A stretch of 64,000 bases of DNA from the NCBI RefSeq assembly GCF_021391675.1, contig NZ_CP090095.1, positions 811,501 through 875,500 on the forward strand, read 5' to 3'. The notes beneath the pieces were generated by a model. That model did no database searches. It worked only from the letters and a program-made list of their open reading frames with translations, and was not told the origin of the DNA. Both the position numbers and the translations under genes were made by a program. Shown here in pieces: positions 1 to 8,056 of the stretch; position 1 is the first letter of the stretch; the number at the start of each line of letters is the position of its first letter. Source of the DNA: Neorhizobium galegae. GTDB lineage: Bacteria > Pseudomonadota > Alphaproteobacteria > Rhizobiales > Rhizobiaceae.

Positions 1-26
1 TTGATCCTGCCCGTTCATGCCTATTG

Positions 27-57
27 AAGGCGCCGCCGTTGAGGCCGGCGCCTTTTT
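27..57 (+). terminator. Intrinsic terminator of a gene upstream of the window
   Basis: A perfect 9-bp inverted repeat (27-35 AAGGCGCCG, 46-54 CGGCGCCTT) with a 10-nt loop is followed by a T-run at 53-57. It would end a plus-strand transcript that begins before the window. It lies well before the first gene here. Confidence 0.75.
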
Positions 58-175
58 GCTGTCCCCCATATGCGGCAGAAGAGGTTGACCTCCCGCCCAT
101 TTGCAATAGAAGGGGACCAGGCGTTTTACTGGCTTTTGTCAGTTTTCCTTCCTGTGGCGCCTTCAGGACTAAGCC

Positions 176-1207
176 ATGCCCCTTTCGGAACTGCGCACCT
201 TCGCGCTGACTGCGCTGATCGGCACTGCCGGTGCGCTGATCGCAATTCTCATAGCTTTTCCAGCTCCTTACCTCATCGGTCCGGCAATCGCGATCACCAT
301 TGCGGGGCTTGCCGGGTTGAACCTGGCGGTGCCGGCGCAGGTCCGCAACGCCTGTTTCATCATCGTCGGCGTGTCGATGGGGGCGACCGTGACGCCGGAG
401 GTGATCGTCGCGGCGCGCACCTGGCCTCTGAGTTTTGTCATGGTGCTCGTGGCGGTCGTGATCCTGCTTTATGCAAGCTCGTGGGTGCTGCAGCGGTTCT
501 TCCACTATGACCGGATCACAGCGCTTCTTGCCTCCTCCCCCGGCCATTTGAGCTATGTGCTGAGCCTTGCTGCCGAAACCCGCTGCGACCTGCGTGCCGT
601 CAGTGTCGGCCAGAGCGTGCGCGTGCTGGCACTGACGATTACGGTCCCGTTGATCGTGGAAGTCTTCGATCTCGTCGGCGCCGACCCGGTTCTGGCGCCT
701 CTGGTAATGAGCGCGCCCGTTCTCCTGGTCATGCTCGCCGTGTCGGCGCTGTTCGGCCTTCTATTCATGCGCTGGAATTTTCCGGCGGCGCTGCTGCTTG
801 GCGGCGTCGTGGTGTCGATCGCCACGCACGTGACGGGGTTCATCAGCGGCGGAGTTCCGAACTGGCTGCTGGTCCCCACCTACGTCATCCTCGGTTCGGT
901 CATCGGCACGCGCTTCTGCGGCGTATCGATCACCGAATTGCGCACTTCTTTCGTGGCCGGCGGCGTGGTGACCGTGGTCGTCATCGCGCTTGCGGCGGCG
1001 ATTGCCGGCGGGGTTTCATATCTGACCGGCGTGCCGCTCGATGCGGCGCTGATCGCCTTTGCGCCGGGTGGGCTCGAAACAATGTCGGCGATGGCTGTCA
1101 TGCTGCATGCCGACCCCACCTATGTCGGTGCCCACCACGTGTTGCGGCTGATGTTCCTGTCGGTGCTGATGCCAATCGTGCTGGGCAAGGACGCCCGGCA
1201 GCGTTGA
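176..1207 (+). CDS. AbrB-family membrane protein (putative transporter/regulator)
   Basis: This 343-residue, very hydrophobic protein consists almost entirely of membrane segments and fits the AbrB duplicated-domain family (PF05145), often called ammonia monooxygenase regulator. Its length is normal for the family and it shows two similar halves, each containing a Gly-rich stretch such as FAPGGLETMSAMAVML near the C-terminus. It probably sits in the inner membrane; the substrate or regulatory role is not known. The ATG at 176 follows an AGGA-like ribosome site. The gene is convergent with the TadG-like gene, only 3 nt away, so the two transcripts must overlap at their ends. It is not related to the DNA-binding AbrB of Bacillus. 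Confidence 0.8.
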   Translation: MPLSELRTFALTALIGTAGALIAILIAFPAPYLIGPAIAITIAGLAGLNLAVPAQVRNACFIIVGVSMGATVTPEVIVAARTWPLSFVMVLVAVVILLYASSWVLQRFFHYDRITALLASSPGHLSYVLSLAAETRCDLRAVSVGQSVRVLALTITVPLIVEVFDLVGADPVLAPLVMSAPVLLVMLAVSALFGLLFMRWNFPAALLLGGVVVSIATHVTGFISGGVPNWLLVPTYVILGSVIGTRFCGVSITELRTSFVAGGVVTVVVIALAAAIAGGVSYLTGVPLDAALIAFAPGGLETMSAMAVMLHADPTYVGAHHVLRLMFLSVLMPIVLGKDARQR

Positions 1208-1210
1208 GCG

Positions 1211-2449
1211 TCAGTTGACGAGGCGTACCGATGAAATCTCGGAGCCGGTTCCACCAGCAGCTCCCGTATAGGGTTCGATCTGCCAGTTGGACGAGTTCAT
1301 GATCATGGTATTGACCACCAGCGTAATGAGGTTCGTCTGGTTCGTCGTCGAATTGTAGGTGACGTCGCGGTTCGGAAGATGGATCACTCCCTTGAGAATT
1401 TCGCCATTGGAACCGTTGAAGATGTATTGCTGCTTGCGGGCATTGTTGGCGGCATCGCTGGTCTTTTCGAACATCAGGATGCCCTTGTAGGTGCCGCTGG
1501 TCGGCGCCGATGCGGTGAAGCTCAAGCTGCCATTGGCGCGGATTTCGCTGTCTGTGTCGGGAAAATAGAAGGTCACGCCCTCTGCGACGACCGTCGAACC
1601 GGAATTGATGATCATTCGGCCCTTGATGATATGGAGGCCGGGTTTGAACGTGATCTTCGGCGATCCGTTGAAGGTGGTGCCGCAATGGACGCCTGGAGCC
1701 ATTTCCTGCACCGCTCCGTCCTTTGTGCCGCTGGTAGTGCAGGTGGAGGAGACGGTCGGCTCGGCAATGCTGCCGGCATAGGGATCTCCGGAAACCTTGC
1801 AGCCCGGCTTCAGGTTGCTGAGCGTCCCGCCGTTCTTGATATACTGGGTGCCGGCAACGCAGAAGCTGGCCGTATCGATCGTCGCCCCGCTATTCATGAT
1901 GAAGGCCGGGTTCTGGGTCGAACTGACCTCCACGCCGCATTTCTCCGACTGCACATTCGCGCCTGAATTGATCAGAACCGCCTGCGATGCATTGCCGAGC
2001 ACGTAGATGCATGCGCCTGAAGGCTTCGGATTCCTGTTTGCGATGGCGGTGGATCGGACTTTGACGTCGATGGTGTGGATACCGAGGAGGCCGAGGAAAT
2101 TGGTGGGGACACCTTGGGCATAGGTTCCCGTCAGGCTGCCGTCGGCATTTCCGGCGACGATAAGCGCGGTGTCGAGGTCGGTGTCTTCCGGAACCGTATC
2201 GGTCAGAAAGCGTAGCGCTTCCCGGCGCTGACTGGCGATATCAGGTTTTGCAACGGCGCTGAGCACGGCCGCATCGAGCGCACCCTGCAGCCGACCGCGT
2301 TCGAACGAGGCCTGGGCGAAATCGACCGCGCCGCCGGCGGTGGTCACGAGGACCGGCAGCGCGAGAGCAGTCGCTATCGCAAAATTGCCGCCCGTATCGC
2401 GCAGGATGTGATAAACGCGAATCGCAATAATATTGATGAGTCGCCGCAT
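1211..2449 (-). CDS. TadE/TadG-like pilus-assembly protein
   Basis: This 412-residue protein starts with a short basic segment and one hydrophobic helix (residues about 20-42, ATALALPVLVTTAGGAVDFA), the hallmark of the Tad/Flp TadE-TadG N-terminal domain that anchors the protein in the inner membrane. The following DFAQASFERGRLQGALDAA region is typical of TadG-like proteins. The rest, about 300 residues, is Gly/Ser/Asn-rich with scattered cysteines and is likely periplasmic; no von Willebrand A motif is evident, so it is the shorter TadG type. No other tad genes lie nearby, so it is an orphan relative. About 160 nt of AT-richer sequence upstream separates it from the divergent gluconokinase gene. 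Confidence 0.75.
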   Translation of the reverse strand: MRRLINIIAIRVYHILRDTGGNFAIATALALPVLVTTAGGAVDFAQASFERGRLQGALDAAVLSAVAKPDIASQRREALRFLTDTVPEDTDLDTALIVAGNADGSLTGTYAQGVPTNFLGLLGIHTIDVKVRSTAIANRNPKPSGACIYVLGNASQAVLINSGANVQSEKCGVEVSSTQNPAFIMNSGATIDTASFCVAGTQYIKNGGTLSNLKPGCKVSGDPYAGSIAEPTVSSTCTTSGTKDGAVQEMAPGVHCGTTFNGSPKITFKPGLHIIKGRMIINSGSTVVAEGVTFYFPDTDSEIRANGSLSFTASAPTSGTYKGILMFEKTSDAANNARKQQYIFNGSNGEILKGVIHLPNRDVTYNSTTNQTNLITLVVNTMIMNSSNWQIEPYTGAAGGTGSEISSVRLVN

Positions 2450-2612
2450 GATCGTGGATCTCAGTGGATTGGAGAATGGAATTCGTTTGAAAGTGAGTAT
2501 TTATCGTATTTCCTCTAAGGTTCTCGTAAGAAAATTGGAAAATCCGCGGTTAACCCGAGTTTCCTAATTCGGCCTTGTCGCCTGCTGAACGCGTTATCAA
2601 TGGAAGTCAGTT

Positions 2613-3143
2613 ATGCCCGCAATCGAACTCACGCCCCCTCTCGCAGTCGTCGTCATGGGTGTCAGCGGATCGGGGAAGACATCGGTGGGCGAGCACCTCG
2701 CCGCGCGTCTCGGCTGTGCGTTCGTGGAGGGTGACCGTCTGCATCCGGAGGCGAACGTCGCCAAGATGGCGAAGGGAATTCCGCTGACCGACGACGACCG
2801 CTGGCCATGGCTCGATCTGATCGGCAACGAACTGGCCAGGGCGAGGGGACGGGGCGAAAGCGTGGTTGTCTCGTGCTCTGCCCTGAAGCAGACTTATCGG
2901 GACCGGCTGCGGCGCGAGAGCGGCGGCACGCTCTATTTTGTCTTCCTCACCGGCGACCCCAAGGTACTTGAGCAACGGATGGGCGCGCGCACCGGCCATT
3001 TCATGCCTGCGTCACTGCTTCAGAGCCAGCTTGCGACGCTGGAAAGCCCGGAATATGAGCCAGACGTCGTGACTGTCGACATCGACGCAAGTCTTAATAC
3101 CATCGTCGATAAGGCTTTTGATGGTATTGCTAAGCTCCTGTGA
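2613..3143 (+). CDS. gntK: Gluconokinase
   Basis: The 176-residue product phosphorylates D-gluconate with ATP to 6-phosphogluconate, feeding the Entner-Doudoroff or pentose-phosphate routes in the cytoplasm. A Walker A P-loop (GVSGSGKTSVGEHLA, residues about 13-27) is followed by the family signature EGDRLHPEANVAKMAKGIPL and DDDRWPWL, which bind the sugar. The sequence SCSALKQTYRD is also typical of GntK. Length is normal for the family. The ATG at 2613 gives a product starting just before the P-loop. The gene stands alone, divergent from the TadG-like gene, and no gluconate permease or GntR regulator is next to it. Confidence 0.92.
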   Translation: MPAIELTPPLAVVVMGVSGSGKTSVGEHLAARLGCAFVEGDRLHPEANVAKMAKGIPLTDDDRWPWLDLIGNELARARGRGESVVVSCSALKQTYRDRLRRESGGTLYFVFLTGDPKVLEQRMGARTGHFMPASLLQSQLATLESPEYEPDVVTVDIDASLNTIVDKAFDGIAKLL

Positions 3144-3262
3144 GCATAGATAATAGGATTTAGGCTCTCGTTTTCTCCGATGTTCTGTCTTGTGCATCGG
3201 CCTGGAAAGTATTCTAAAATTTACCGCCCTTCGTGATCCGATGCTCTTCGAGCGTCGTATAA

Positions 3263-3275
3263 ACAAACAGTTTGT
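3263..3275. promoter_or_regulatory. Probable TetR-type operator
   Basis: The palindrome ACAAAC-A-GTTTGT is a perfect 6+1+6 inverted repeat in the leader of the TetR-family gene, about 87 nt before its start codon. Position, size and base content resemble known TetR-family operators, so it is a likely autorepression site. No experimental evidence is available here. Confidence 0.5.
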
Positions 3276-3361
3276 GTTCAAGCAATTCTGCCTTGGGTTA
3301 CCGGAGACTTCACCGGCAACGAGGGCAGCGGTTGACAGGTGTTTGAGGAGACGGTTTGCGG

Positions 3362-4018
3362 ATGCCAGATTCGACGCAAGTACCGGGGCGGGGATCGCTT
3401 CGCCGGGTGCCGAAACAGGAGCGGAGCCGCGAGCGCATCGATGAAATCCTGAAAGTATCCATGGAACTGATCGGCCAGAAGGGCATCGACGCAGTGACCA
3501 TGAAGGAGATCGCCGCCCTCTCGGGCGGGCCTATCGCATCGGTCTATCAGTATTTCCCGAACAAGTCCGCCATCATCGCCACGCTCTACGAGAGTTACGC
3601 CGAAGAGGTTCGTACCCTGGTGACGGAGCAGATCGGAAAGATTACCACGGCAGAAGAAGCGTTGCAGGCACCGGCCGAACTTTTCGATTTGTACTACTAC
3701 AATATGCGGGAAAGGCCCGCGACCCAGGATCTCCTGAATGCCATCCAGGCGGACAAGGCGCTTGCGGACCTCGATATCGCCGAGACCCGCTTTCAGGTCG
3801 ACGTATTTTACAAGGCGACCGAACCTTTCGTTGAGCAGCCTCTGCGAGAAAGTTATGCACAGACGCTCCTGGTGATGTTTCACATGGCCGGCGCCACCCT
3901 GCGGCTGGCTCTCATGATTCCGGAAGACGAAGCCGCCGGAACCGTGGCGCAGTTCAAGTCCATCGTTCGGGCGCAGGCGACCTACTACCTTACAGGCAGC
4001 TTCCCGGTTTCTCTCTGA
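3362..4018 (+). CDS. TetR-family transcriptional regulator
   Basis: A 218-residue one-component repressor. The N-terminal helix-turn-helix reads TMKEIAALSGGPIASVYQYF, the standard TetR motif, followed by a variable ligand-binding domain of about 150 residues. An ATG at 3362 and a TTG at 3356 both follow a GAGGAG site (3345-3350); ATG is preferred by codon, TTG by spacing. It is convergent with the PuuB-like oxidase gene with an 8-nt gap, so the target is not obvious from orientation alone. A perfect palindrome at 3263-3275 suggests self-regulation. The ligand cannot be deduced from sequence. Confidence 0.85.
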   Translation: MPDSTQVPGRGSLRRVPKQERSRERIDEILKVSMELIGQKGIDAVTMKEIAALSGGPIASVYQYFPNKSAIIATLYESYAEEVRTLVTEQIGKITTAEEALQAPAELFDLYYYNMRERPATQDLLNAIQADKALADLDIAETRFQVDVFYKATEPFVEQPLRESYAQTLLVMFHMAGATLRLALMIPEDEAAGTVAQFKSIVRAQATYYLTGSFPVSL

Positions 4019-4026
4019 TCCCTTGA

Positions 4027-5346
4027 TCAGATGCCGAACCGGTCGCGCAACCCATACCACCAGGCGCCGAGCACGGTGAGCGGTACCCGGAAGGTGCGGC
4101 CGCCCGGGAAGGGCAGGTTGGGGAGCGACGACCAGATGTCGAAGCGTTCCGCGTGGCCGGCGACCGCCTCGCCGAGGATTTTGCCGAGCAGATGGGTGGT
4201 GGTCACCCCGTGGCCGCTGTCGCCATGCGAGAAATAGACCTTGTCCGACAGTTTTCCCATATGCGGGATACGCGTCAGGGTGAGCGCGAAGTTGCCGCTC
4301 CAGGCATAGTCCATCTTCACGTCCTTCAATTGCGGAAACGTCTTCAGCATATTGGGGCGGATAACGCCCGTAAGGTCGCTCGGGTCGTGACCGCCGTAAC
4401 CGATGCCGCCGCCGTAGAGCAGCCGGTTGTCCGCAGTGCGCCTGTAGTAGTCGAGGATGTAATTGGCGTCCTCGACGCAATAATTGGCCGGCAGCAGGCT
4501 TTCGATCAGCGCGGCGTCGAGCGGTTCGGTCGCCATCACCTGGCTGGAAACCGGCATCATCCGGCCGCTGATCTCCGGAAACTGTGGGGAGAGATAGGCA
4601 TTGCCGCAGACCAGCACATACGAGGCCTGCACCGAACCCCTTTCGGTCCGCACCACCGGTCTTTCGCCCATGTCGAGGCCGGTCACGCGCGAGGCCTCGA
4701 AGATACGTCCGCCAAGACTTTCGAACGCCGCGGCTTCCCCAAGCACGAGGTCGAGGGGGTGGATGTGGCCGCCGAGCCTGTCGATCATGCCGCCGGCATA
4801 TCGATCGGTCTTCACGTATTTGCCGACCTCGGCCTTCGAGACCATCTCCAGCCCGCCATGGCCGTATCTTTCCCAATCGGCCTTGTGATGCTCCATCTCG
4901 CGGATCTGCTTGTCCGTGAAGGCCGCGAAGAAGCCGCCATGCACGAGGTCGCAGTCTATCCCGTATTTCGCCACCCGACTGCGGATGATCTCGCCGCCTT
5001 CGAGCGACATCGCCCCGAGCTTCACCGCCTTGTCGCGGCCATAACGTCCGGCGATGGTTTCGAGGTCGCGGCTGTAGCCGTTGACGATCTGGCCGCCATT
5101 GCGTCCCGAAGCGCCGAAGCCGATGCGCTCCGCCTCCAGCACCACGACCGAATAGCCGCGTTCGGCAAGTTCGAGCGCGGCAGAAATGCCGGTGAAGCCG
5201 GCGCCGATAATGCAGACATCCGCTTCCGTGCCGCCATCGAGGGCAGGGCGGACACGCTTGTCCTTTGCCGAAGCCGCGTACCAGGAATTCGTGTGGCGGG
5301 GGTTGTCGCTCGTCTTGCCCCGATCTTCGCCGATCATGAAAGCCAT
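4027..5346 (-). CDS. FAD-dependent oxidase, gamma-glutamylputrescine oxidase-like (PuuB family)
   Basis: This 439-residue DAO-family flavoprotein opens with a Y-Y/WYAAS-like segment (NSWYAASAKDK) typical of PuuB, then the dinucleotide-binding motif VCIIGAGFTGISAALELAERG (GxGxxG) near residue 45 and the FAD-anchoring stretch FGASGRNGGQIV. The C-terminal YFSHGDSGHGVTTTHLLGK matches the conserved FAD-binding end of the family. PuuB proteins oxidise gamma-glutamylputrescine; other members oxidise amino acids or amines, so the substrate is inferred. It lies 104 nt downstream of, and on the same strand as, the DadA-like gene, probably in one operon for amine/amino-acid breakdown. Confidence 0.8.
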   Translation of the reverse strand: MAFMIGEDRGKTSDNPRHTNSWYAASAKDKRVRPALDGGTEADVCIIGAGFTGISAALELAERGYSVVVLEAERIGFGASGRNGGQIVNGYSRDLETIAGRYGRDKAVKLGAMSLEGGEIIRSRVAKYGIDCDLVHGGFFAAFTDKQIREMEHHKADWERYGHGGLEMVSKAEVGKYVKTDRYAGGMIDRLGGHIHPLDLVLGEAAAFESLGGRIFEASRVTGLDMGERPVVRTERGSVQASYVLVCGNAYLSPQFPEISGRMMPVSSQVMATEPLDAALIESLLPANYCVEDANYILDYYRRTADNRLLYGGGIGYGGHDPSDLTGVIRPNMLKTFPQLKDVKMDYAWSGNFALTLTRIPHMGKLSDKVYFSHGDSGHGVTTTHLLGKILGEAVAGHAERFDIWSSLPNLPFPGGRTFRVPLTVLGAWWYGLRDRFGI

Positions 5347-5450
5347 CTCACACCATCCGGATATAGGCGTCGCATTCGGCGCCGGTCACGCGCAAGGCAA
5401 ACTCCGACAGTTCCTGCTGTTTGCGGGGCCAGCCCACTTTTCATATAGAG

Positions 5451-6698
5451 CTAGGCGTTGAAGCGCTCCGGACGATAAGCCGAGATGTCGATCAATGTCT
5501 TCTGCCCCGTGATCGCCTCGGCAATCACCTGGCCGGTCACCGGGCCCAGCGTCAGGCCGTGATGTGCGTGGCCGAAGGCGAACCACAGGCCGTCGTGGCG
5601 CGGCGCCTTGCCGATCACCGGCATCATGTCCGGCGTGCAGGGGCGGGCACCCATCCAGGGCTCCATGTCGAGCCGCTCTGCGAGCGGGAAGATGCTGCGC
5701 GCCACCGCTTCGGCGCGTTCCAGCTGAACAGGCGTCTTCGGCGCATCGCGGCGGGCGAATTCCGCCCCGGTCGTCAGGCGAATACCCTGGTTCATAGGGG
5801 CCAGGAAATAGCCGCGCTCCGCATCCATGGTCCAGCCATTGAGCTTGGCATTGCCCTTGGCCGCATAATGCATGTGGTAGCCGCGCTTGACGCCGACCAG
5901 GAAATTGTAGCCGAGCGGTTTCGTAACCGTATCGGACCAGGGACCGAGCGCCACCACCACGTCCTTGGCTTCCACCGTGCCGTCGCCCGCGACGATCCTC
6001 CAGCCGGTCTTGGTCTGCGACAGGCTCTTGGCATCACCCTTCAGCACCCGGCCGCCAAGCTTTTCGAAGAGTGTCACATAGGCGCGGGTCAGCGCCAGCG
6101 GGTCCTTGACCGACCACGGGTCTTCCCACCGCAGGCCGCCGACGAAATCGGTGGATAGGTTGGGTTCCTGTTCGGCGATATCGGCAGGCGAAAGTTCCTT
6201 GAAGGCGACGCCGTATTCCTTGCGAAGCCGCTCGGCCTCGCCGATCTCGCCGTCATGCTTGCCGCGGGTGCGGAACACCTCCGTCCAACCGTTCTTGGCG
6301 ATCAGGTCCTGGGCTCCGGCTTCCTCGATCAGCTCGTTATGGGTCGCGATGGAGTGCTCGATCAGCGGCGCGTAGGCGCGCGCGATCAGCTGGTGGCGGG
6401 TCAGGTTCGAATGCCACCAGTATTTCGCCAGGAACGAGGTGACCGAGGGAATGGCTTTCCAGTGAAAATGCGCGTCGATGCGGTTGTTCAGGGCGTAGCG
6501 CAGGATCAGGCCGAACTGCTGGGGGAAGCCATAGGGCACGACGCCTTCGCGCTGGATAAGACCGGCATTGCCATAGGAGGTCTCCATCCCGGGTTCTTTC
6601 CGGTCGACGAGCACCACCGATTTGCCGCGTCGGGCGAGCTGCAATGCCGTCGAAACGCCGACAATGCCGGCTCCCAGCACGATCGCATCTGCTGTCAT
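5451..6698 (-). CDS. D-amino-acid dehydrogenase-like FAD oxidoreductase (DadA family)
   Basis: Starting at 6698 the product has 415 residues, the usual DadA length. The open frame continues upstream but without homology, and the ATG here sits directly before the FAD-binding N-terminus ADAIVLGAGIVGVSTALQLA (GxGxxG). SYGNAGLIQ and the C-terminal FGHAHHGLTLGPVTGQVIAE are family signatures. It would oxidatively deaminate a D-amino acid, passing electrons to the respiratory chain at the membrane. It is the first gene of a likely two-gene operon with the PuuB-like oxidase. A 234-nt divergent intergenic region separates it from a run of small genes. Confidence 0.85.
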   Translation of the reverse strand: MTADAIVLGAGIVGVSTALQLARRGKSVVLVDRKEPGMETSYGNAGLIQREGVVPYGFPQQFGLILRYALNNRIDAHFHWKAIPSVTSFLAKYWWHSNLTRHQLIARAYAPLIEHSIATHNELIEEAGAQDLIAKNGWTEVFRTRGKHDGEIGEAERLRKEYGVAFKELSPADIAEQEPNLSTDFVGGLRWEDPWSVKDPLALTRAYVTLFEKLGGRVLKGDAKSLSQTKTGWRIVAGDGTVEAKDVVVALGPWSDTVTKPLGYNFLVGVKRGYHMHYAAKGNAKLNGWTMDAERGYFLAPMNQGIRLTTGAEFARRDAPKTPVQLERAEAVARSIFPLAERLDMEPWMGARPCTPDMMPVIGKAPRHDGLWFAFGHAHHGLTLGPVTGQVIAEAITGQKTLIDISAYRPERFNA

Positions 6699-6932
6699 GA
6701 TCTGAATTCCATTTCCAAGTCTTTTATAGTTCGAGGATTTCAAACATGCCGTCCGGAATGCTGCGGCGCAAATGAAAAATCGCGGTTGCATATATGGATT
6801 CCCTATTTCTTCGTCCGCCGCGTCCAATCGAAAGCCTATGGCGCCGTCGCTACCTTCTGGATCGTGCATCGGTTTCGATGCCGGCTCCGCGCGAACAATG
6901 CCGCGGGCCAATCCCAACAAGGAGTGACTGAA

Positions 6933-7112
6933 ATGTTTGGTCGTTTGGGGAGCGTTTACTTCCTGCATCTTGCTGAAGCCAAAGCCCAGCAGCGCCGGCT
7001 GTCGCAGCCAAATCGCCCGGTCGATGCGAATCTCGGCGTCTTCCTGAGGCTCCTCGGCGTCATCGGCCTCGGCCTTTGCGCCGCAGGCCTTGTTTCCGTG
7101 ATGGTGGCTTGA
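6933..7112 (+). CDS. Small predicted membrane protein (59 aa)
   Basis: A 59-residue ORF with an AAGGAG ribosome site (6919-6924) 8 nt before the ATG. The first 38 residues are charged (HLAEAKAQQRRLSQ) and the end is one hydrophobic helix (VFLRLLGVIGLGLCAAGLVSV), so a single-span membrane protein is likely. I do not recognise a family. It is the first of three closely spaced small genes (next start 11 nt downstream of its stop), which suggests one transcript divergent from the DadA-like operon. Confidence 0.6.
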   Translation: MFGRLGSVYFLHLAEAKAQQRRLSQPNRPVDANLGVFLRLLGVIGLGLCAAGLVSVMVA

Positions 7113-7123
7113 GGAGAAACGCG

Positions 7124-7414
7124 ATGAACAAGGCAATGTCGAAAGTCGAACCTCCCTCGCGTGGCGTGCGTTTCACGGTCGGCCGCGATGCCGGCGGCCG
7201 CTGGATTGTCTCCGACCGGGAAGGTCTCATCGGCGGCCTCTTCACCGACCGGGCGTCGGCGGTGCATTTCGCCATGTTCGAAAGCGATCATGAGCCCGGT
7301 GCCGTCTGCTGCGTGCCGGAAGACGTGACCTTGAGCCTCGGGCCAATTTTTGAGACCCCGGTCAGTCGCTCTCCGGCGAAAAGCTCCCACATGAAGATCG
7401 TGGGACGGGCGTGA
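7124..7414 (+). CDS. Small hypothetical protein (96 aa)
   Basis: The start at 7124 is set by GAGGAG at 7111-7116; the open frame extends further upstream but overlaps the previous gene. The 96-residue product is soluble, with a compact central region (GRWIVSDREGLIGGLFTDRA) that looks like a small beta-rich fold, and no catalytic motif. The pattern suggests a rhizobial protein of unknown function. It follows the 59-aa gene by 11 nt and precedes the 54-aa gene by 11 nt. Confidence 0.65.
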   Translation: MNKAMSKVEPPSRGVRFTVGRDAGGRWIVSDREGLIGGLFTDRASAVHFAMFESDHEPGAVCCVPEDVTLSLGPIFETPVSRSPAKSSHMKIVGRA

Positions 7415-7425
7415 GGAGAATGCCG

Positions 7426-7590
7426 ATGTCCAGGGCCATCTACTATATGCGCGGGAATGTCTATCCGCGCTCCCGCCCTTTCGGGAACCCGAACCGCCTG
7501 CGTGCTTCGAACATCATTCTCGGCATGCTCGCAGTCATGCTAATCGTGCTGATCGCCGCTTATGCGATAACCTTCGCGGCTGCTTCCTGA
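7426..7590 (+). CDS. Small single-span membrane protein (54 aa)
   Basis: An ORF of 54 codons with a GAGGAG site (7413-7418) before ATG 7426. The N-terminus is basic and aromatic (YYMRGNVYPRSRPFG) and the C-terminal half is one membrane helix (IILGMLAVMLIVLIAAYAIT). It is the third gene of a tandem set of small genes that sit between the amino-acid oxidase operon and the kdp operon. The function is unknown. Confidence 0.6.
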   Translation: MSRAIYYMRGNVYPRSRPFGNPNRLRASNIILGMLAVMLIVLIAAYAITFAAAS

Positions 7591-7734
7591 GGATAGCCGC
7601 CGCCGGAAAGAACGAAATTCCTATAGGATTTTTATTTCTTTCCTCTGCGCCCTCTCTCGAACCCCTATGCGGTCGCGCCGCATATTAGGGACCGAGAGAT
7701 CGCAGAAGATCATCTCCAAGCCGGAAAACATCAA

Positions 7735-7770
7735 GGTGCCGTCTTTCAGGGATGGCACCCTTTGTCTTGT
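7735..7770 (+). promoter_or_regulatory. Hairpin in the kdp leader, possible attenuator
   Basis: GGTGCCGTC (7735-7743) can pair with GATGGCACC (7751-7759) through nine base pairs, one being G-U, around a 7-nt loop. A T-rich run (CTTTGTCTTGT) follows. The hairpin lies 44 nt before the first small kdp ORF and could terminate or pause the leader transcript. The stem is modest and the tail imperfect. Confidence 0.35.
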
Positions 7771-7803
7771 CCGGCCTCGCCTTAACAACAGGAGTCCAGA
7801 TCA

Positions 7804-7887
7804 ATGTTGGACGTCATTCTACTCGGCACCGCCGTCGTCTTTTTCGGCCTCTGCTTTGCCTATACCCGCGCCTGCGACAGGCTTTGA
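7804..7887 (+). CDS. 27-residue membrane peptide upstream of kdpF
   Basis: A 27-codon ORF (MLDVILLGTAVVFFGLCFAY then TRACDRL) whose first 20 residues form one membrane helix. An AGGAG site (7790-7794) lies 9 nt before the ATG, and the stop is 14 nt before the kdpF start. From position it is likely co-transcribed with kdpFABC and may be an extra small subunit or regulator. It resembles KdpF in size and layout but is a different sequence. Confidence 0.6.
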   Translation: MLDVILLGTAVVFFGLCFAYTRACDRL

Positions 7888-7901
7888 AGGGAGAAGTTCC
7901 G

Positions 7902-7991
7902 ATGATCCTCGATTATGTCCTGAGCGGTGCCGTGACCGTGTTCCTCACCGTCTACCTCACCTACGCTCTCATTCGCCCCGAACGCTTCTGA
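7902..7991 (+). CDS. kdpF: K+-transporting ATPase small subunit KdpF
   Basis: A 29-residue single-span peptide ending in YALIRPERF, the conserved KdpF C-terminus. KdpF stabilises the KdpFABC complex in the inner membrane. A GGGAGAAG ribosome site lies just before the ATG at 7902. It precedes kdpA by 65 nt, as expected for the operon. Proteins this short are usually missed by gene callers, but the sequence is distinctive. Confidence 0.88.
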   Translation: MILDYVLSGAVTVFLTVYLTYALIRPERF

Positions 7992-8056
7992 AAAGAACGC
8001 TTTTGAAAAGAACTGGCGCTTCCAGCCAAGCAGCCGGGTATTGAAAGTTAACCCAA

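Noticed and set aside
5348..5437. 29-codon GTG frame between the DadA-like and PuuB-like genes
   Set aside because: It has a plausible protein-like end (ELSEFALRVTGAECDAYIRM) but no ribosome site, and nothing supports it beyond position; it could be a relic.
4153..5448. 431-codon plus-strand frame opposite the PuuB-like oxidase
   Set aside because: It is a shadow of the identified flavoprotein gene; no homology or ribosome site.
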